Assembly: GCA_034769895.1 (NCBI GenBank)
Contig: CM068371.1
Location: 407,447,969-407,511,968 of the forward strand
Direction of reading: 5' to 3'
DNA from: Magicicada septendecula
Lineage: Eukaryota > Arthropoda > Insecta > Hemiptera > Cicadidae
DNA: 64,000 nucleotides
Below, piece after piece: positions 34,775 to 45,654 of this stretch. How positions within the stretch are numbered: position 1 is the first letter of the stretch; each line of letters begins with the position of its first letter. The position numbers and the translations under genes were made by a program. A model generated the notes under the pieces. That model made no database searches. It saw only the letters and a program-made list of their open reading frames with translations, and was not told the DNA's origin.

Positions 34775-35405
34775 TTATACTTCCTCTCTCTCCACTGAAA
34801 CTGTTTCATCGCTGGTAGTACCGCCTTCTACCGGGATCGTAGTTAGCTTGCACATAATTAGCTCGGCGATATTGTGGTGGTGGATTATTCCCGCCTTTGT
34901 TGGTGGTCGGTTGGTATTACTATTATAATTGGGTCGCCGGTTGTTATTATTATTATTATGGCTACCGTTATTATTATTATTGTCATTACTTTGGTTATTC
35001 GGCCTACTGTTATTGTGATTATTATTATTGTTGATATAATTTTGGTTTGGACGGTTATTATTATTAAAATTACTCCTGTAATTTCTAAAGTTGTTATTAT
35101 TATTATTGTTTATGTTACCGCCCCTGTCAGTAAAATGGTCATTCCTCCTACGACTCCTTCGGTAATACCCTTCATGTTCCTGATCCTCGAGCAGTGCGGA
35201 CATAGCTGATATAGTTTTAATTTGCCCCCACTGACGTGCCTTAGCGACACCCTCCTCAAAGTGGTACGACAGTTTTGTAACGAGACATTCTTCAGGTATT
35301 TTTGTTTCTAAATTTCGTGCTAGACACACCTGACCCAAGAAATAGGAAGTCATTGTTCCTCCTCTGCTCGCATCATATTTGCCGTGGCATATGTGATCGC
35401 ATACT
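34775..35405 (-). pseudogene. gag: Gypsy1 Gag, C-terminal part in shifted frame
   Basis: Continues Gag after the frame break near 35395. It starts at about CHGKYDASRGG and contains SYFLGQVCLARNLE, IPEECLVTKLSYHFEEG and the basic RRSRRRNDHF. It then has a roughly 80-residue Asn-rich tail with scattered Arg and Tyr, encoded by (AAT)-like repeats, and ends ETVSVEREEV. There is no CCHC zinc knuckle; the Asn/Arg-rich tail may take over nucleic-acid binding. The equivalent Gypsy2 region (50476-51166) has the same design, so the tail is a family trait. Confidence 0.7.
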
Positions 35406-36536
35406 GTTTTGTGTGGCCTCTGACCAATATTTCGCGCAGAATTGAGTCTTGAATTCCTCATAACTGTTGACTTCGTGGCGCGTTGCAGTCCACCAATTAT
35501 CATATATTTCTTTGAAATACTCATCTATCAAGCTTCTTATGTTGTTCCACCTGGTCTCTCGGATTCGTGCCAAGTTTTCTTCAACGCGTGCTAAGAATTC
35601 AATAGGGTTTTTCCGATAGTTTTTAAAATTAATCGCGTCGTGGTTGTCATTTGGTAGCAGATACTGACCTTGGATAGGACGGTTGCGAATGATTTCAATT
35701 TCTTCCCGCATTTGCAAGATTTCTTGTTGTCTTAGTTCCTCAATTCTTTCCCGATTAGCGACGGTTAAATTTCTTACCGCGTCTACTGATGTACTCACCT
35801 CCTCACAGCGCTCACCTACGTCGGTCCTCACCCGCTTAATTTCCTCTTGACTCATTCTTTTCAAGGATTCTATTCGGGCTTCAGTCACCTCCTCTATGGT
35901 GTCGATCCTCCTGTCGACCTCTTCCCTAGTTCGCTTCAAATCCTGGTCTTGCTGTTCGCACCTTTTGTTTGCTTCCATTATTTCTTCCCTTACGACCGCT
36001 ATCTCCATGTCTATTCTGGTGTTGATTTTCTCATTTCCTTCTTCCATCCTCCGGCTAAATTCAATTAAAGTGGTGTTCAATTCTTCTCTTACGGCCCTAC
36101 TGCTGTCATCTATTTTACTGTTTAGAATGTCCATGGCTCTGTGGGTACTGTCAATCTTTTTATTCAAGTCTTCCTTCAGTGACTCCATATTTTTATTAAT
36201 AGACTCCATCTTTTTCTGGCTGTCGTCCAGTTTTTTATGGGATTTCTTACCGTCTCCCTTTAATTCCATCATTATCCTCATCATCGCTTCCCATCTCATC
36301 TCTTCAGTCGGTTTGTCTGGTTGTGGGAGTTCGTCAGGCCGTCTGGGTTGGTTGTCGACCGTTACTTCCCCTTCCTGTTCTGCTTGGGGTGTTTCTTCAG
36401 GTCGAGTTTCGATATTATTAATGGTAATGACTTCCATCTCGTCTGTGGGTTGCGCTTCGTATGTCTCCGTATCTAGCTGTCCTTCTCCTACCCGACTGTC
36501 CTTATATCTCGTATCATATTGATGGGTGTGTGGCAT
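35373..36536 (-). CDS. gag: Gypsy1 Gag, N-terminal and capsid part
   Basis: 387 codons from ATG, 90 bases inside the 5' LTR boundary. Residues 1-85 are polar and acidic, and residues ~90-270 form a long charged coiled coil (repeated MEEG, REEI and RIDTIEEVTEARIE heptads). Then comes a retrotransposon-Gag-type segment: NPIEFLARVEENLARI, TRWNNIRSLIDEYF, DNWWTATRHEVNSYEEF and FCAKYWSEATQN. The last few residues after about QNSMR are out of frame: comparison with Gypsy2 indicates a small indel near 35395, and the protein continues in the frame of 34775-35405. This is the only clear defect seen in the element. Confidence 0.8.
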   Translation of the reverse strand: MPHTHQYDTRYKDSRVGEGQLDTETYEAQPTDEMEVITINNIETRPEETPQAEQEGEVTVDNQPRRPDELPQPDKPTEEMRWEAMMRIMMELKGDGKKSHKKLDDSQKKMESINKNMESLKEDLNKKIDSTHRAMDILNSKIDDSSRAVREELNTTLIEFSRRMEEGNEKINTRIDMEIAVVREEIMEANKRCEQQDQDLKRTREEVDRRIDTIEEVTEARIESLKRMSQEEIKRVRTDVGERCEEVSTSVDAVRNLTVANRERIEELRQQEILQMREEIEIIRNRPIQGQYLLPNDNHDAINFKNYRKNPIEFLARVEENLARIRETRWNNIRSLIDEYFKEIYDNWWTATRHEVNSYEEFKTQFCAKYWSEATQNSMRSHMPRQI

Positions 36537-36605
36537 GTTTATCTTTTGTATCTACCGGGCTGTTTATCAATATATAAAATATTTTTATTTAATATTTTTA
36601 AGCCA

Positions 36606-36625
36606 CACTAGTTGGTGCGCCAATT
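36606..36625 (-). other. Primer-binding site of Gypsy1
   Basis: On the minus strand AATTGGCGCACCAACTAG directly follows the 5' LTR. The TGGCGC start is typical for Gypsy elements; the tRNA was not identified. Confidence 0.65.
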
Positions 36626-39601
36626 TGTAATTAAACTAAATACTCTCCTTAAATCCACACTGTTGGGCGCGTATTTGTAAATAAACCCAACGTGATGTGG
36701 TTTAATGTTTAAAATTGGTTATTTGTAAGATATTATTTGGAAATATATTAAAGTTTGTAGTGGTTGAAAATTGAAGGTTACTAATTTTGTAAAGCGATTT
36801 AAAATGTAACATTCGAGGTTACTCAAAGTGTGTTTACAATTGTAGAATTATAATTGTCTGAAAAGAATTCCCGTAAATAAAACAACTAAAATAGTGTTGT
36901 TAATATTATTTAAATACTAGCTTTGCTTAAGTTTAAAAGTAAAGTATAATAGTTGGTCGCTCGATGATGATGATCGTCTTGTTGATACTAGCTGTAAAAC
37001 TTCTCCTCCAGGTCGATAATAGTCTAAGTACGTTACGTCTAGTAATGTCTGGACAATAGAATAAATATAATATGCTTTCACGTACCTGGTCGTGTTTTCT
37101 AGAAGTTCAATAAGCTGTCAACACGGTTTACAAAAACCAACTCACTTTAGCTACAAGGTTAAGTTGCCTTGTTTGATAGTGGGCGCCACACGGATTTATT
37201 TTGGGAAAATCCCGTGTAAAACCCATGAATTGAATCAATTAATGATTTAAAGAAATTAAAATAATGGTTTATTACCTTTATGGCAATGCTATTCCAAGTA
37301 CTTAATCACAACTGAAGGTTGTTTGAGTTTTCTGAATAAAATATTCAACTATCTGTTAGAAATGAATTAAGTCGAGTTATGCTGTTAACAATGGGATTTT
37401 ATTCATACCCTTGATAGAGAATTCAAACAAATATAATTAAAAAACATACAATGATATACAATTGTAAATAAGTTATTATAGACCCTGTAGGGCTTGCTCA
37501 GAACGTAGACAGTAAATCTGGTTAAGTCCAGATATTTCTTTTTACTTTAAACATTACTATTATTAAAATCTCAGGTGTAAGTTCTTTGAGACGCAAAAAA
37601 GAAAATTTATGCCTACACAATAGCTAATGATTTTTTAATATAATATTGACTAGTACTGTCTTTGACGTTACTATAATAAAGTAAACAAGTAAAAATAACC
37701 TATTTGATAGGTTGTGCGTTCGTCACGCCTGCTTTATGATTTACAAAGGTTATATTTTGGAGAACACTTATAACTAACATTCAGCTTAACTAATATTGAC
37801 AAATTTATAAAATAAATTTAGACATGGTGTAACATAAAAAATGTTTCAGTGTTTTTGCGTCAGTACAGATCAGTGTATTAAAACATACAGGTTATGGCGC
37901 TCGTAGAAAAGAATTAAAAAATGTTTACACTGTTACCTGGTGTTTTAATCTTCCGATTAAAATTTCAATTAACACTTCGATAATTGGATTATAATGATTA
38001 TCATTATTCACTACACACGCACTAGAACAGAGAATTTCGATCCGCTTCTAACTTACAGGATCATAAATAATACTATTTAATTCTTTCTGCTGTTCATTAT
38101 TTTTTCCCGCACTAAAATGAAATAATACTGCACATAATCACAATGTTTCCTTGTTGAATAATTTGAAGTAGTTGTAGGTTGTTGTCGAACTGTTTCCATT
38201 GATGTGTTCTGGTGATGACGCTATCAGTTATTAAAAATGTTGAGATGAGATCGGCGTACCTGTCACACCGAATGCAGTTAGGAAGTGTCTGCTGAAAATT
38301 CGTTCCGGCTCTTTTTATAGTCGATACCTTGATCGGCTCTAGGCAACATTGTTAATTACTAAGAAATTTTGTCATTGGCTTAGACAGGTGTGATGAATGT
38401 GACGTATGGTTTTTCCAACCGTCAAAACGGTTTTTATAACCGCCAAACGCTAAAGTGATTGACAGCTACCGATGTTATTGGTATTAACGACCAAATTTCT
38501 TAAACATATTTTGTAAATGATGCTAACGCCTTTCACGCACTTAATACAGTTGCGATTGGGGCGGTATCACCATCAAATTAAAGAATATTTTGTCCTCTTT
38601 AATTTGATATAGTTTGATACCGAGTTAGTTTCACTTTTACTGACATTGCTACATAAACAATGTTCAGGTACACTATTTCGCACTGTCGTCTGTTTACCAA
38701 AATCGGCAATTATACACTTTGACTAATATTGTTTGTGTCCTACATCGCGTTTTATCACTCGAACGTTTATGTGAGAACACTATTAATTCTGTACTGATGT
38801 TTAATTACTGTACATTACGAATAAACCTTAACTTTAGACATTGTAATGAACTGTTCTTACATACTATGAGATTTCGTTTCACATTAATTTGCTCTATTCT
38901 ACTAACTAACAATTGAATTATAAATCATATTTTAATAATACTTATTGCTATGTTTGAGCATAACAATTGTTTTGTGTAGGTGACCTACATTTCTATTACT
39001 TCCTAATAATCATCTCATTGATGATTGTTTGGTCTAGGCCTTGTTAAGGCATACCGTTCATACCGGAATTCTGCCTTAAAAGCTTTTATTAGTTCACAAT
39101 TCGATAATTTTGCTGAGGTAGCTTATTGTTATAAGATTCCCTCTTACAAACGTGTTTATTTGTCATAAGTATATTTGAGATTGACATATAGCTTCGTTTT
39201 CATTTTGTGGCCATTGCTAATTTTAGTTCTTGGCCTCAATAATTACTAGTCATATTTAATTTATTGTCAGCCAAATGCTGATTCTGATCTCACACTATTC
39301 AGATTCTTATTTAATCATTTTTTAGTAACATATCATATTCTGTTTACATTATTCACTGACTCGCTTGACAGCTTAAAGTGAATTTAAATTTGTCCATCAG
39401 TTTGTGTCAGTTATAGTCTGGTTGTAGTGTCAAACAGTATTTGGGCTTACTGTTTCTTGTGGCACTTCTGCTTCTTTCTTCCTCTATGATTCCTCTCTTC
39501 TTGGTTATTCTTATCATTACTTTATCTATTTATATTATCATTATGCATTTATTAAACCTGATAGTATATGTTTAGGTTAGGTAACATTTTGTTATGTTAC
39601 A
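36626..39601 (-). repeat. Gypsy1 5' LTR
   Basis: 2976 bp, near-identical to 26271-29249. It carries the same TATA-like CTATAAAAAG (38311-38320, minus strand) and hairpin (38572-38608). Confidence 0.9.
38311..38320 (-). promoter_or_regulatory. TATA-like box of the Gypsy1 5' LTR
   Basis: CTATAAAAAG on the minus strand, with TTCAGCAG about 25 bases downstream as a possible initiator. If correct, transcription starts near 38290 and the R-U5 part exceeds 1.6 kb. Not tested. Confidence 0.4.
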
Positions 39602-39605
39602 ATAG
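39602..39605 (+). repeat. 4-bp target-site duplication of Gypsy1, right
   Basis: ATAG, matching 26267-26270. Confidence 0.75.
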
Positions 39606-42179
39606 TAGAAATTAAATGGGGGTGAAATTAGGGGAAATCCAGGAACTATGGAACAGCGGCTACCACTCTGTCTGCATGGGGGCAGCAAAGCCAGGTGGTA
39701 GACCCATTTTAAGGGCGTTTAAATATAACCAAGAATATGTTGATATTCAAAAATGTTAAAATGTAACTGCCAAAGCAAAGACACGGAGGTGTCCAATCCC
39801 TCCAAATATGCAGTCTTTGTGGAAGCGAAAGGGCGATACAGTCTTACATAAATTGCAATAGCGTGTGTGGATGGGAGGTGGCTCAGATGAGCCACGAATT
39901 TAAATTTATAACATAAAACTTGCTAACTCTAATTTTGATCTAATAAAAATGCTTGTGTTCCGCTCAAATAATTATATGCTCATACATTCAGTATAAGGTG
40001 TTCATTCTATGTTTTAAATGTAATATTTTATTGTAGTAGGTTAGAGATAAGAGTTGATAGAAAGTATGTGTTTTGTATAATTTGTGTATTTTTTTTTAAA
40101 CTAAGCAAATAACTAAACCGACTGGCAGGCGGTTAACATAAAGTATCAGAATCAGAAAAAGGGGAAACAAGGAGGTTAGAAGTAAGGATTGATAAATATA
40201 TATATTTCATGTGATTTACTAAATTATGAGATGTGTTTCCACTTTGCTAAGAATGTCAGCTGATCAGCAATAAAATGTCACTGTTATATTGGTTGTAAAT
40301 GTTCCAGGTAATTTATGTTTAATGTAATGTTTCAATGTATTACAGATGCTATTGAAAATAATGAGAAAAGTAGTTTAATGTAGTAAGATTTTAAAGGAAT
40401 TTTTAGAAATAATAAAAGATGAAGGGTGATTAGTATTTTGTGGGACATGTGGATCAGTCCAAGTTGAAATTAAAGTTGAAATAGTAGAGATGAAAATAAT
40501 GTAATGTTGTTGTGAGATAATGTAATAGAATTTGAGAAGTACTGATGTTGACACAGTAGTTGTGGAGAATATATGTAGAGCTTTGAGTGATATATTGATG
40601 TTTATAATTGATGATGTTATTTTGTTGTAGTTGAAGTGAGGTAATAAGATTGAGATTTTGGGGATGGCAATTTTGTAATAGGGGGTAGTGTAATGTAGGA
40701 GTCCGCAACAAAATGGTTGGGACGGGATGGGACCGATTTAGGGGGAAGGGGTTGCCTTAGGTAAAATCCAGGAACCAACATAATGGGAAATGAGTTTTTT
40801 GGGGGGGGGGAAACACACGTATCCTGAGTACAAAGGGTTAGAGAGTATTTTTTATATATATATATATATAGAGAAGGTGGCGAATTGAGTTTAATGATAA
40901 GTTGGGTTTAGAGATTGTTGGAGAGATATTTTGATAGAGATGGGTGTCATGTTAGTTAAAGTTGGTGAGTATTAGAGCGAGGGGTAGAGATTATAAATGT
41001 AGGCCTACCAAACGGTAAATTAAATTGTTATAAGTATTTAAATCACCCAAAGTGATGTAGAGTGAGATTGTTAAATGAAGAAAGTTATAGTTGAATATAT
41101 AAAATTTTTTAATTGAAACCAGTGACAAAATTTTGATAGAATTTGGAAATATAAAGTCAGAAAGTGTTTGTTTTAAATAATTTGAATGTCAATTTGATTG
41201 TTATTTATAAGAATATTTTGTTATTTTAAAGGTCTTATTTTATTATATTTTGTGTCAAGACAGAATTTTACAGATGTTAAGTGTATTTTCAGATAGAATT
41301 TGTACATAACGTATGTGGGTCAAGGTTTTGACTTGACCTAGTTTTGATCAGCTGATAGTGAGGTCATATACATACTAGGCATGTTTAGTATGGAAGTTAA
41401 TTCAACTTTGGTTTTTAATTAATTTGAACAAACTGCAAATAATTTCTATATGGGAAAAAGAAAATATTTTAAGAAAGTTAAAATTTTTGGAATTTAAGAT
41501 TTTTTTTGTAAATTTTGGAATTTAAAATTTTCTTTAAAAAAAAAAATTTCTTGATTTTACGCCTGCCAGCTAATGAATGATTTTAAACTTTGTTTATTTT
41601 ATTGTTGGTGTTCTAACCATGTTTATTATTATTGAATTATTTTGTATTGAATTGTATTGTTAGACTCTAGGTGTAATCACATGTTAGGTTAAGGATGTTC
41701 TTAATTGTAAGAAATGTTTAAATTGATTTATTTTAAATAACAGAAAAAACCAATGAAGAGAATAATTCAAAATAGATACAATATTTGTGATTTGATTTTA
41801 AATAAAAACAACCAGTGAGTTGTAATTTAAATAAATTTTTAAAGAATTTTTCAATTTTCAGTATGTAACGCGAGTGTGCATGAGCCCAGTATCTGCTAAA
41901 GGCAGCCCAGCTTGCATATAAGGGGAAACATATCGGTTGAGGATCTGGCATAATCTGAGCCAGGGATTGAGGATTGTTGGGGTAGCATGATAGAAGGCGA
42001 GGTGCGCTGTGGAGCGTGTCTGTTCGATTTTTCGGTGTTGGGATCTCTTACAGAGAAGTCCAGTGATCTCGGTCAGATGCGTCCATGGTCGCCGAGCCAG
42101 GGGAGTCGTGTACCCATGAAGTGTAAGAACAAAAGGGGGTTATTGGCACCAGTTCCTCACCGGTCCTATTAGGGGTTTA
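39606..42179 (+). other. Element A internal non-coding region, right of Gypsy1
   Basis: Continues the block broken at 26270. A conserved segment with GTGGAAGCG and GTGTGTGGATGGGAGGTGG lies near 39820-39890. A long AT-rich stretch follows, with a (TA)n tract near 40853-40870, and the conserved 3' module starts at 41921. No supported ORF, although a few hundred bases near 40450-40710 are open on the minus strand in low-complexity DNA. Confidence 0.5.
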
Positions 42180-42230
42180 TCAATGAGATTTCTTCTGTTT
42201 TGGACAGAAGACTTCTCATTGAGGGGGTAT
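42180..42230 (+). other. Stem-loop plus polypurine tract of element A
   Basis: TCAATGAGA pairs with TCTCATTGA, and the inner arms TCTTCTGT and ACAGAAGA pair perfectly. The inner helix differs completely in sequence from those at 1856 and 3801, yet the fold is kept. The 3' arm overlaps GAGGGGGT before the LTR at 42231. Confidence 0.65.
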
Positions 42231-43534
42231 TGTAACGGTCCAAATTTGTGGGTATTTGTATTTTTAAATTTATTTCATTTTCGGGGTTTGACAAAGGTAT
42301 TGTGTAAATTTTATTCCAACAAACCAGAACACGTGGCAAATAAAACAGTTTATAACCAAGGCAGCTACGCAATATCGCATTGTGTAATCAGTTGAGGTAT
42401 GTAGCCACCTCAGATTTCCAGGAACTTTGTTGAAGGTGGTCATGCGCCTGTACGCATGACACAGGTATACACGCGGGCAGTGACGCGAAGCAGATCAACC
42501 GACGCTGTCGAAAATGGCGCAGAAACGAAGTTTTTGTGAGACCTACAACCCGAGCTGGAGGATATGCAAATTAAGGTCCACCTCTTTGATGACATCAAAC
42601 CGGAAGCACCTAAATATCGTCGGCGCATACTACAGAAAAGAACAACTATGTGTCAGGCGCATAGCCAATAAACTGCAACAACTCAACTATGAGCGTCAAC
42701 GAAATTCATTGGCGGTGGACATCAATTTCCGCCCGCTTGCAATAGATGCGTTACCCAGTCCACGAGCAACTACAATAGCCAAAAGACGTAGTTAGTGCGA
42801 CTCGGTCCCGGTCGGCTGAACTTTCCAAAATGTGATCACTTCAAAATAATACCGTTTTAGTACCGACCGGGACCCGTGGAATTAACGGATTGGAACAAGT
42901 GTACAACTAGTGACGAACGACGGACAATAGAACCGAAATAACGGGCAGTTGACTCGGTCGGTGAAAGCACGTGTTCGGCCGGTGAAGCGTTTGTGAACCG
43001 TTTTGAACCATTAACAGTAAAGGGATTATAAAAACAATAAATAAGGGTAAAGTATGGTGAGAGAGAGAGAGAGAGAGAGAGTGAGCAGAATGGGCTGTCT
43101 AATAGGATTTTATAGGATGTTATGTAGCAAATAGGATATCTAAATGTATATGTATAAACATGTTTCTGTGTTTCTGATTTAAATAAGTAAAGCAGTCATA
43201 TATCAATTAAACCATATTTTAGTCACAACAAAAATGTGTTAGTCTTAAGTTATTTCGTCATTACCACTTTCTCATTTCTGTGCTGCAAGATTCGTCTAAA
43301 CGTTCCGGGGATCTTTCTGAATTATTATTGGGGAGGTCAGATAGCGAAATTGTCCTTTTTATTTAAGGTGGAATGTAAAGGTTTTCGATATTTTAACCTA
43401 TAAAAAATAATCGTGGCGACCTTGGTCTTCTGATGAAATGTAAACACGAGGTAAGTAGTTGTGAAATCTTGCAGGTAAGTCCTGGCAGTATATTTTATTC
43501 AGTAATATATTTTGACGTATTTATTAACATCACA
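42231..43534 (+). repeat. Element A 3' LTR
   Basis: TGTAACGG...ATCACA, 1304 bp, same orientation as 22514-23808. The GA microsatellite near 43060 is about 8 bases longer than in the 5' LTR. Confidence 0.85.
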
Positions 43535-43538
43535 AAAG
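43535..43538 (+). repeat. 4-bp target-site duplication of element A, right
   Basis: AAAG, matching 22510-22513. Confidence 0.75.
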
Positions 43539-44767
43539 TTAACAATAAACAAGAATTGTTAATAATTTTACGTTGGCAGCAGTTCAGCTGTTATCAAATC
43601 AGTCAGCTCGTCTCTGGTTATTGAATAATTAAGTCTGCAATTAATCAAGTATAATTATTTAAATTATTTATAGATTATCAAACATTTATTGTAATTTATA
43701 TTAAATCTATATGTATATAATGATACTAGAGTTACACATGTATTATGTGTTATATTAAACATTTTGTTAACTTGTATATAATAAATACTTGTTATTAAAT
43801 TTTCTTAACATTTCATCTTCTGTGTATTAAAGTTATTTAAAATTTGTTGGCTGTAAGGCTGGGTGGGACAGTATTATTGCTTTTCTGTATATTTTAACTG
43901 CGACTCAGCTGTCTTCTCAGTGTTGATGCTGAGACATTGTTGGTTCACCTTATGAAATGTTTTTCAACAATTTTGTTCTGATTCTGTTCATTGGTCAATA
44001 ATGTCTTGTGATTGGTCTAGGGGCTGGCCAATCTGATCACTGTCTTATCTCATCTCAGAATTATTGCCTTGATCAGTGCAAAGAATGGACTGAGCCAGTC
44101 ATATGCATTATCTGTAGTAGTGGATGCCAGGCGCACTTCTATTTAAATTGTTCTCATGCTTGAGAATCTCTGTTCTCTCCCTGTACACGTGGCCAAAGTA
44201 ATGCCATCAAAGTAACATATATCTCGTAAACAAAATGATATGATCTAATGTGACATGTTTTGCAACAACTGAGTTTCAAGCCGGACCCAATCAGCAGTAC
44301 CACTCTGTTCAATGTGAATGGTACTGTGTTGGTGATGGCAATATGTGCTTGGGCATGTGAGTAAAGCATCCTGTAGAAAGTACTGGAGGAAAGTGAATCC
44401 TTTGCTGACTTTGGATTTTCTGTGCATTTTCATCTTCACTCTGTGCCTCTTCAATATTCTTTTGATTTGTGTGTGTGCGTGCACATGCATTTGTGTCTGT
44501 TTTAATAAAAAAGATTGAATGTGTGTAAAATTCAATCATAGTAAAAGGGATTTAATTATAAAAGCAAAACTTTTCGTAAAATGTTACACAGCTTGTGTTT
44601 AATTGTCCCTAGTTGTCATACATATATCAAATCTTGAAAAATTTGTAACAATATTACTTGTTTGAAAAAACAGACAGTTAAATTTTGATATATTATAACT
44701 GCACTGTATGTTTTACTTAATATGTTTTAGCTAAACATGTAACGGTACAGATATGACCATCCCGAAA
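43539..44767. other. Spacer, no gene seen
   Basis: AT-rich. Short open frames near 44160-44540 on the minus strand have no recognisable content. An LTR-like start TGTAACGGTACAG appears at 44738, resembling the first bases of the LTR at 1906, but no further match was seen. Confidence 0.35.
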
Positions 44768-45627
44768 CTTATATAATACGCACTTACCTGGTGATGAAAC
44801 AGTTGTAACAGCAGGTGAGAGTCATGATGAATTGATTACCTATTTAATTGTGTCAAGAGAGAACAAAGGAGACAACCAAAAATACTGATGTAGACAGGTT
44901 TTATGATAGAATTATATGGATTAATCCAGAGGATTATTATTCTGGGGTAACGGAACAATTTAAAATATTAAATAGTTATTATAAAAATAAGAATAAAATG
45001 TACCTAATTAAAAATTAATTGTGTAGACATAAGACAAGATTATTGTTCGATGATGGAGGGTAAATATTTATTGTTCATGAACATTTAACTATGTGAGTTG
45101 TGGGTTTTGAAATGGACTGAATTATGAAATGATTTGTGGTAAACAATAACACAATAATGTGGATTGTATATACTTTTGTGTTGATGTTAAATGTACTTAT
45201 GTAGTAAGGTCAAGTATATTCAACTTTAATAATTGACAGTTAGTCATTGTGAATTTTGGTAAAGTAATTAAAGCAAGTTGATAATTAAAGTAATTAAAAT
45301 GTGTTTGATAAAATAGTTGAATTAAATCAAAAGGAGCTAATAAATGAAATGTTATATAAAATGAATGTTGATAATAAATTTAAAATTTTGGAAAATTTAA
45401 TTGTACAATAAATGATGAATAATTAATGGTTGATTATTGAAAGATTCAATAGAAAGTTAAAGTTGAAAGTTGTAATGTTTATAAATTTTATGCAAATTTA
45501 AAGATGAGATGTTTATTTTAATGTAATAATGTTAATGGTCAATTTGAGTTTTTTATTATGATGTATTATATAAGTGTAGGGATCTAAGACATGTAATATG
45601 TTTTGAAAGCGATTCCCCACTTTCGGG

Positions 45628-45654
45628 CGGTCCCGGCCTTACCAGCCCAGACCG
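45628..45654 (+). other. Conserved stem-loop block, copy 3 of family B
   Basis: CGGTC (45628-45632) pairs with GACCG (45650-45654). Stem position 3 is G-C here but A-T in the other copies. The loop contains CTTACCAGC. Confidence 0.5.

Larger units (their letters stand above)
26271..39601 (-). mobile_element. Gypsy1: complete Gypsy LTR retrotransposon, 13.3 kb
   Basis: Minus-strand element with ~2.98-kb LTRs at 36626-39601 (5') and 26271-29249 (3'), exact ATAG duplications, a primer site, gag (two frames), an intact pol and a polypurine tract with stem-loop. The LTRs differ by about 12 substitutions, nearly all transitions, plus one 3-bp indel (~0.4%), so insertion was recent and later than that of its host element A. 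No env-like ORF is seen in the ~1.95 kb between pol and the 3' LTR. Confidence 0.9.
22514..43534 (+). mobile_element. Element A: gag-only LTR retrotransposon containing Gypsy1
   Basis: Two ~1.3-kb LTRs (22514-23808 and 42231-43534) in the same orientation, flanked by AAAG duplications. Internal features in order: primer-site-like TTGGCTCTCGCTGCC, a gag-like ORF (24046-25041), a conserved stem-loop block, then after the Gypsy1 insertion the remaining non-coding blocks, the 3' module, a stem-loop and a polypurine tract. No protease, RT or integrase is present, so it must be moved by another element. About a dozen substitutions plus a GA-repeat length change separate the LTRs (roughly 0.9%, counted by eye). 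Confidence 0.8.

Noticed and set aside
34617..35209. Open frames on the plus strand opposite Gypsy1 gag (Val/Ile-rich)
   Set aside because: They are antisense readings of Asn codons in the Gag tail; their composition is fully explained by the repeat.
35896..36522. 208-codon Ser/Leu-rich open frame on the plus strand
   Set aside because: Antisense shadow of the Gypsy1 Gag coiled coil.
44160..44540. Overlapping His/Lys-rich frames on the minus strand
   Set aside because: Short, mutually overlapping, no recognisable domain or matching copy.
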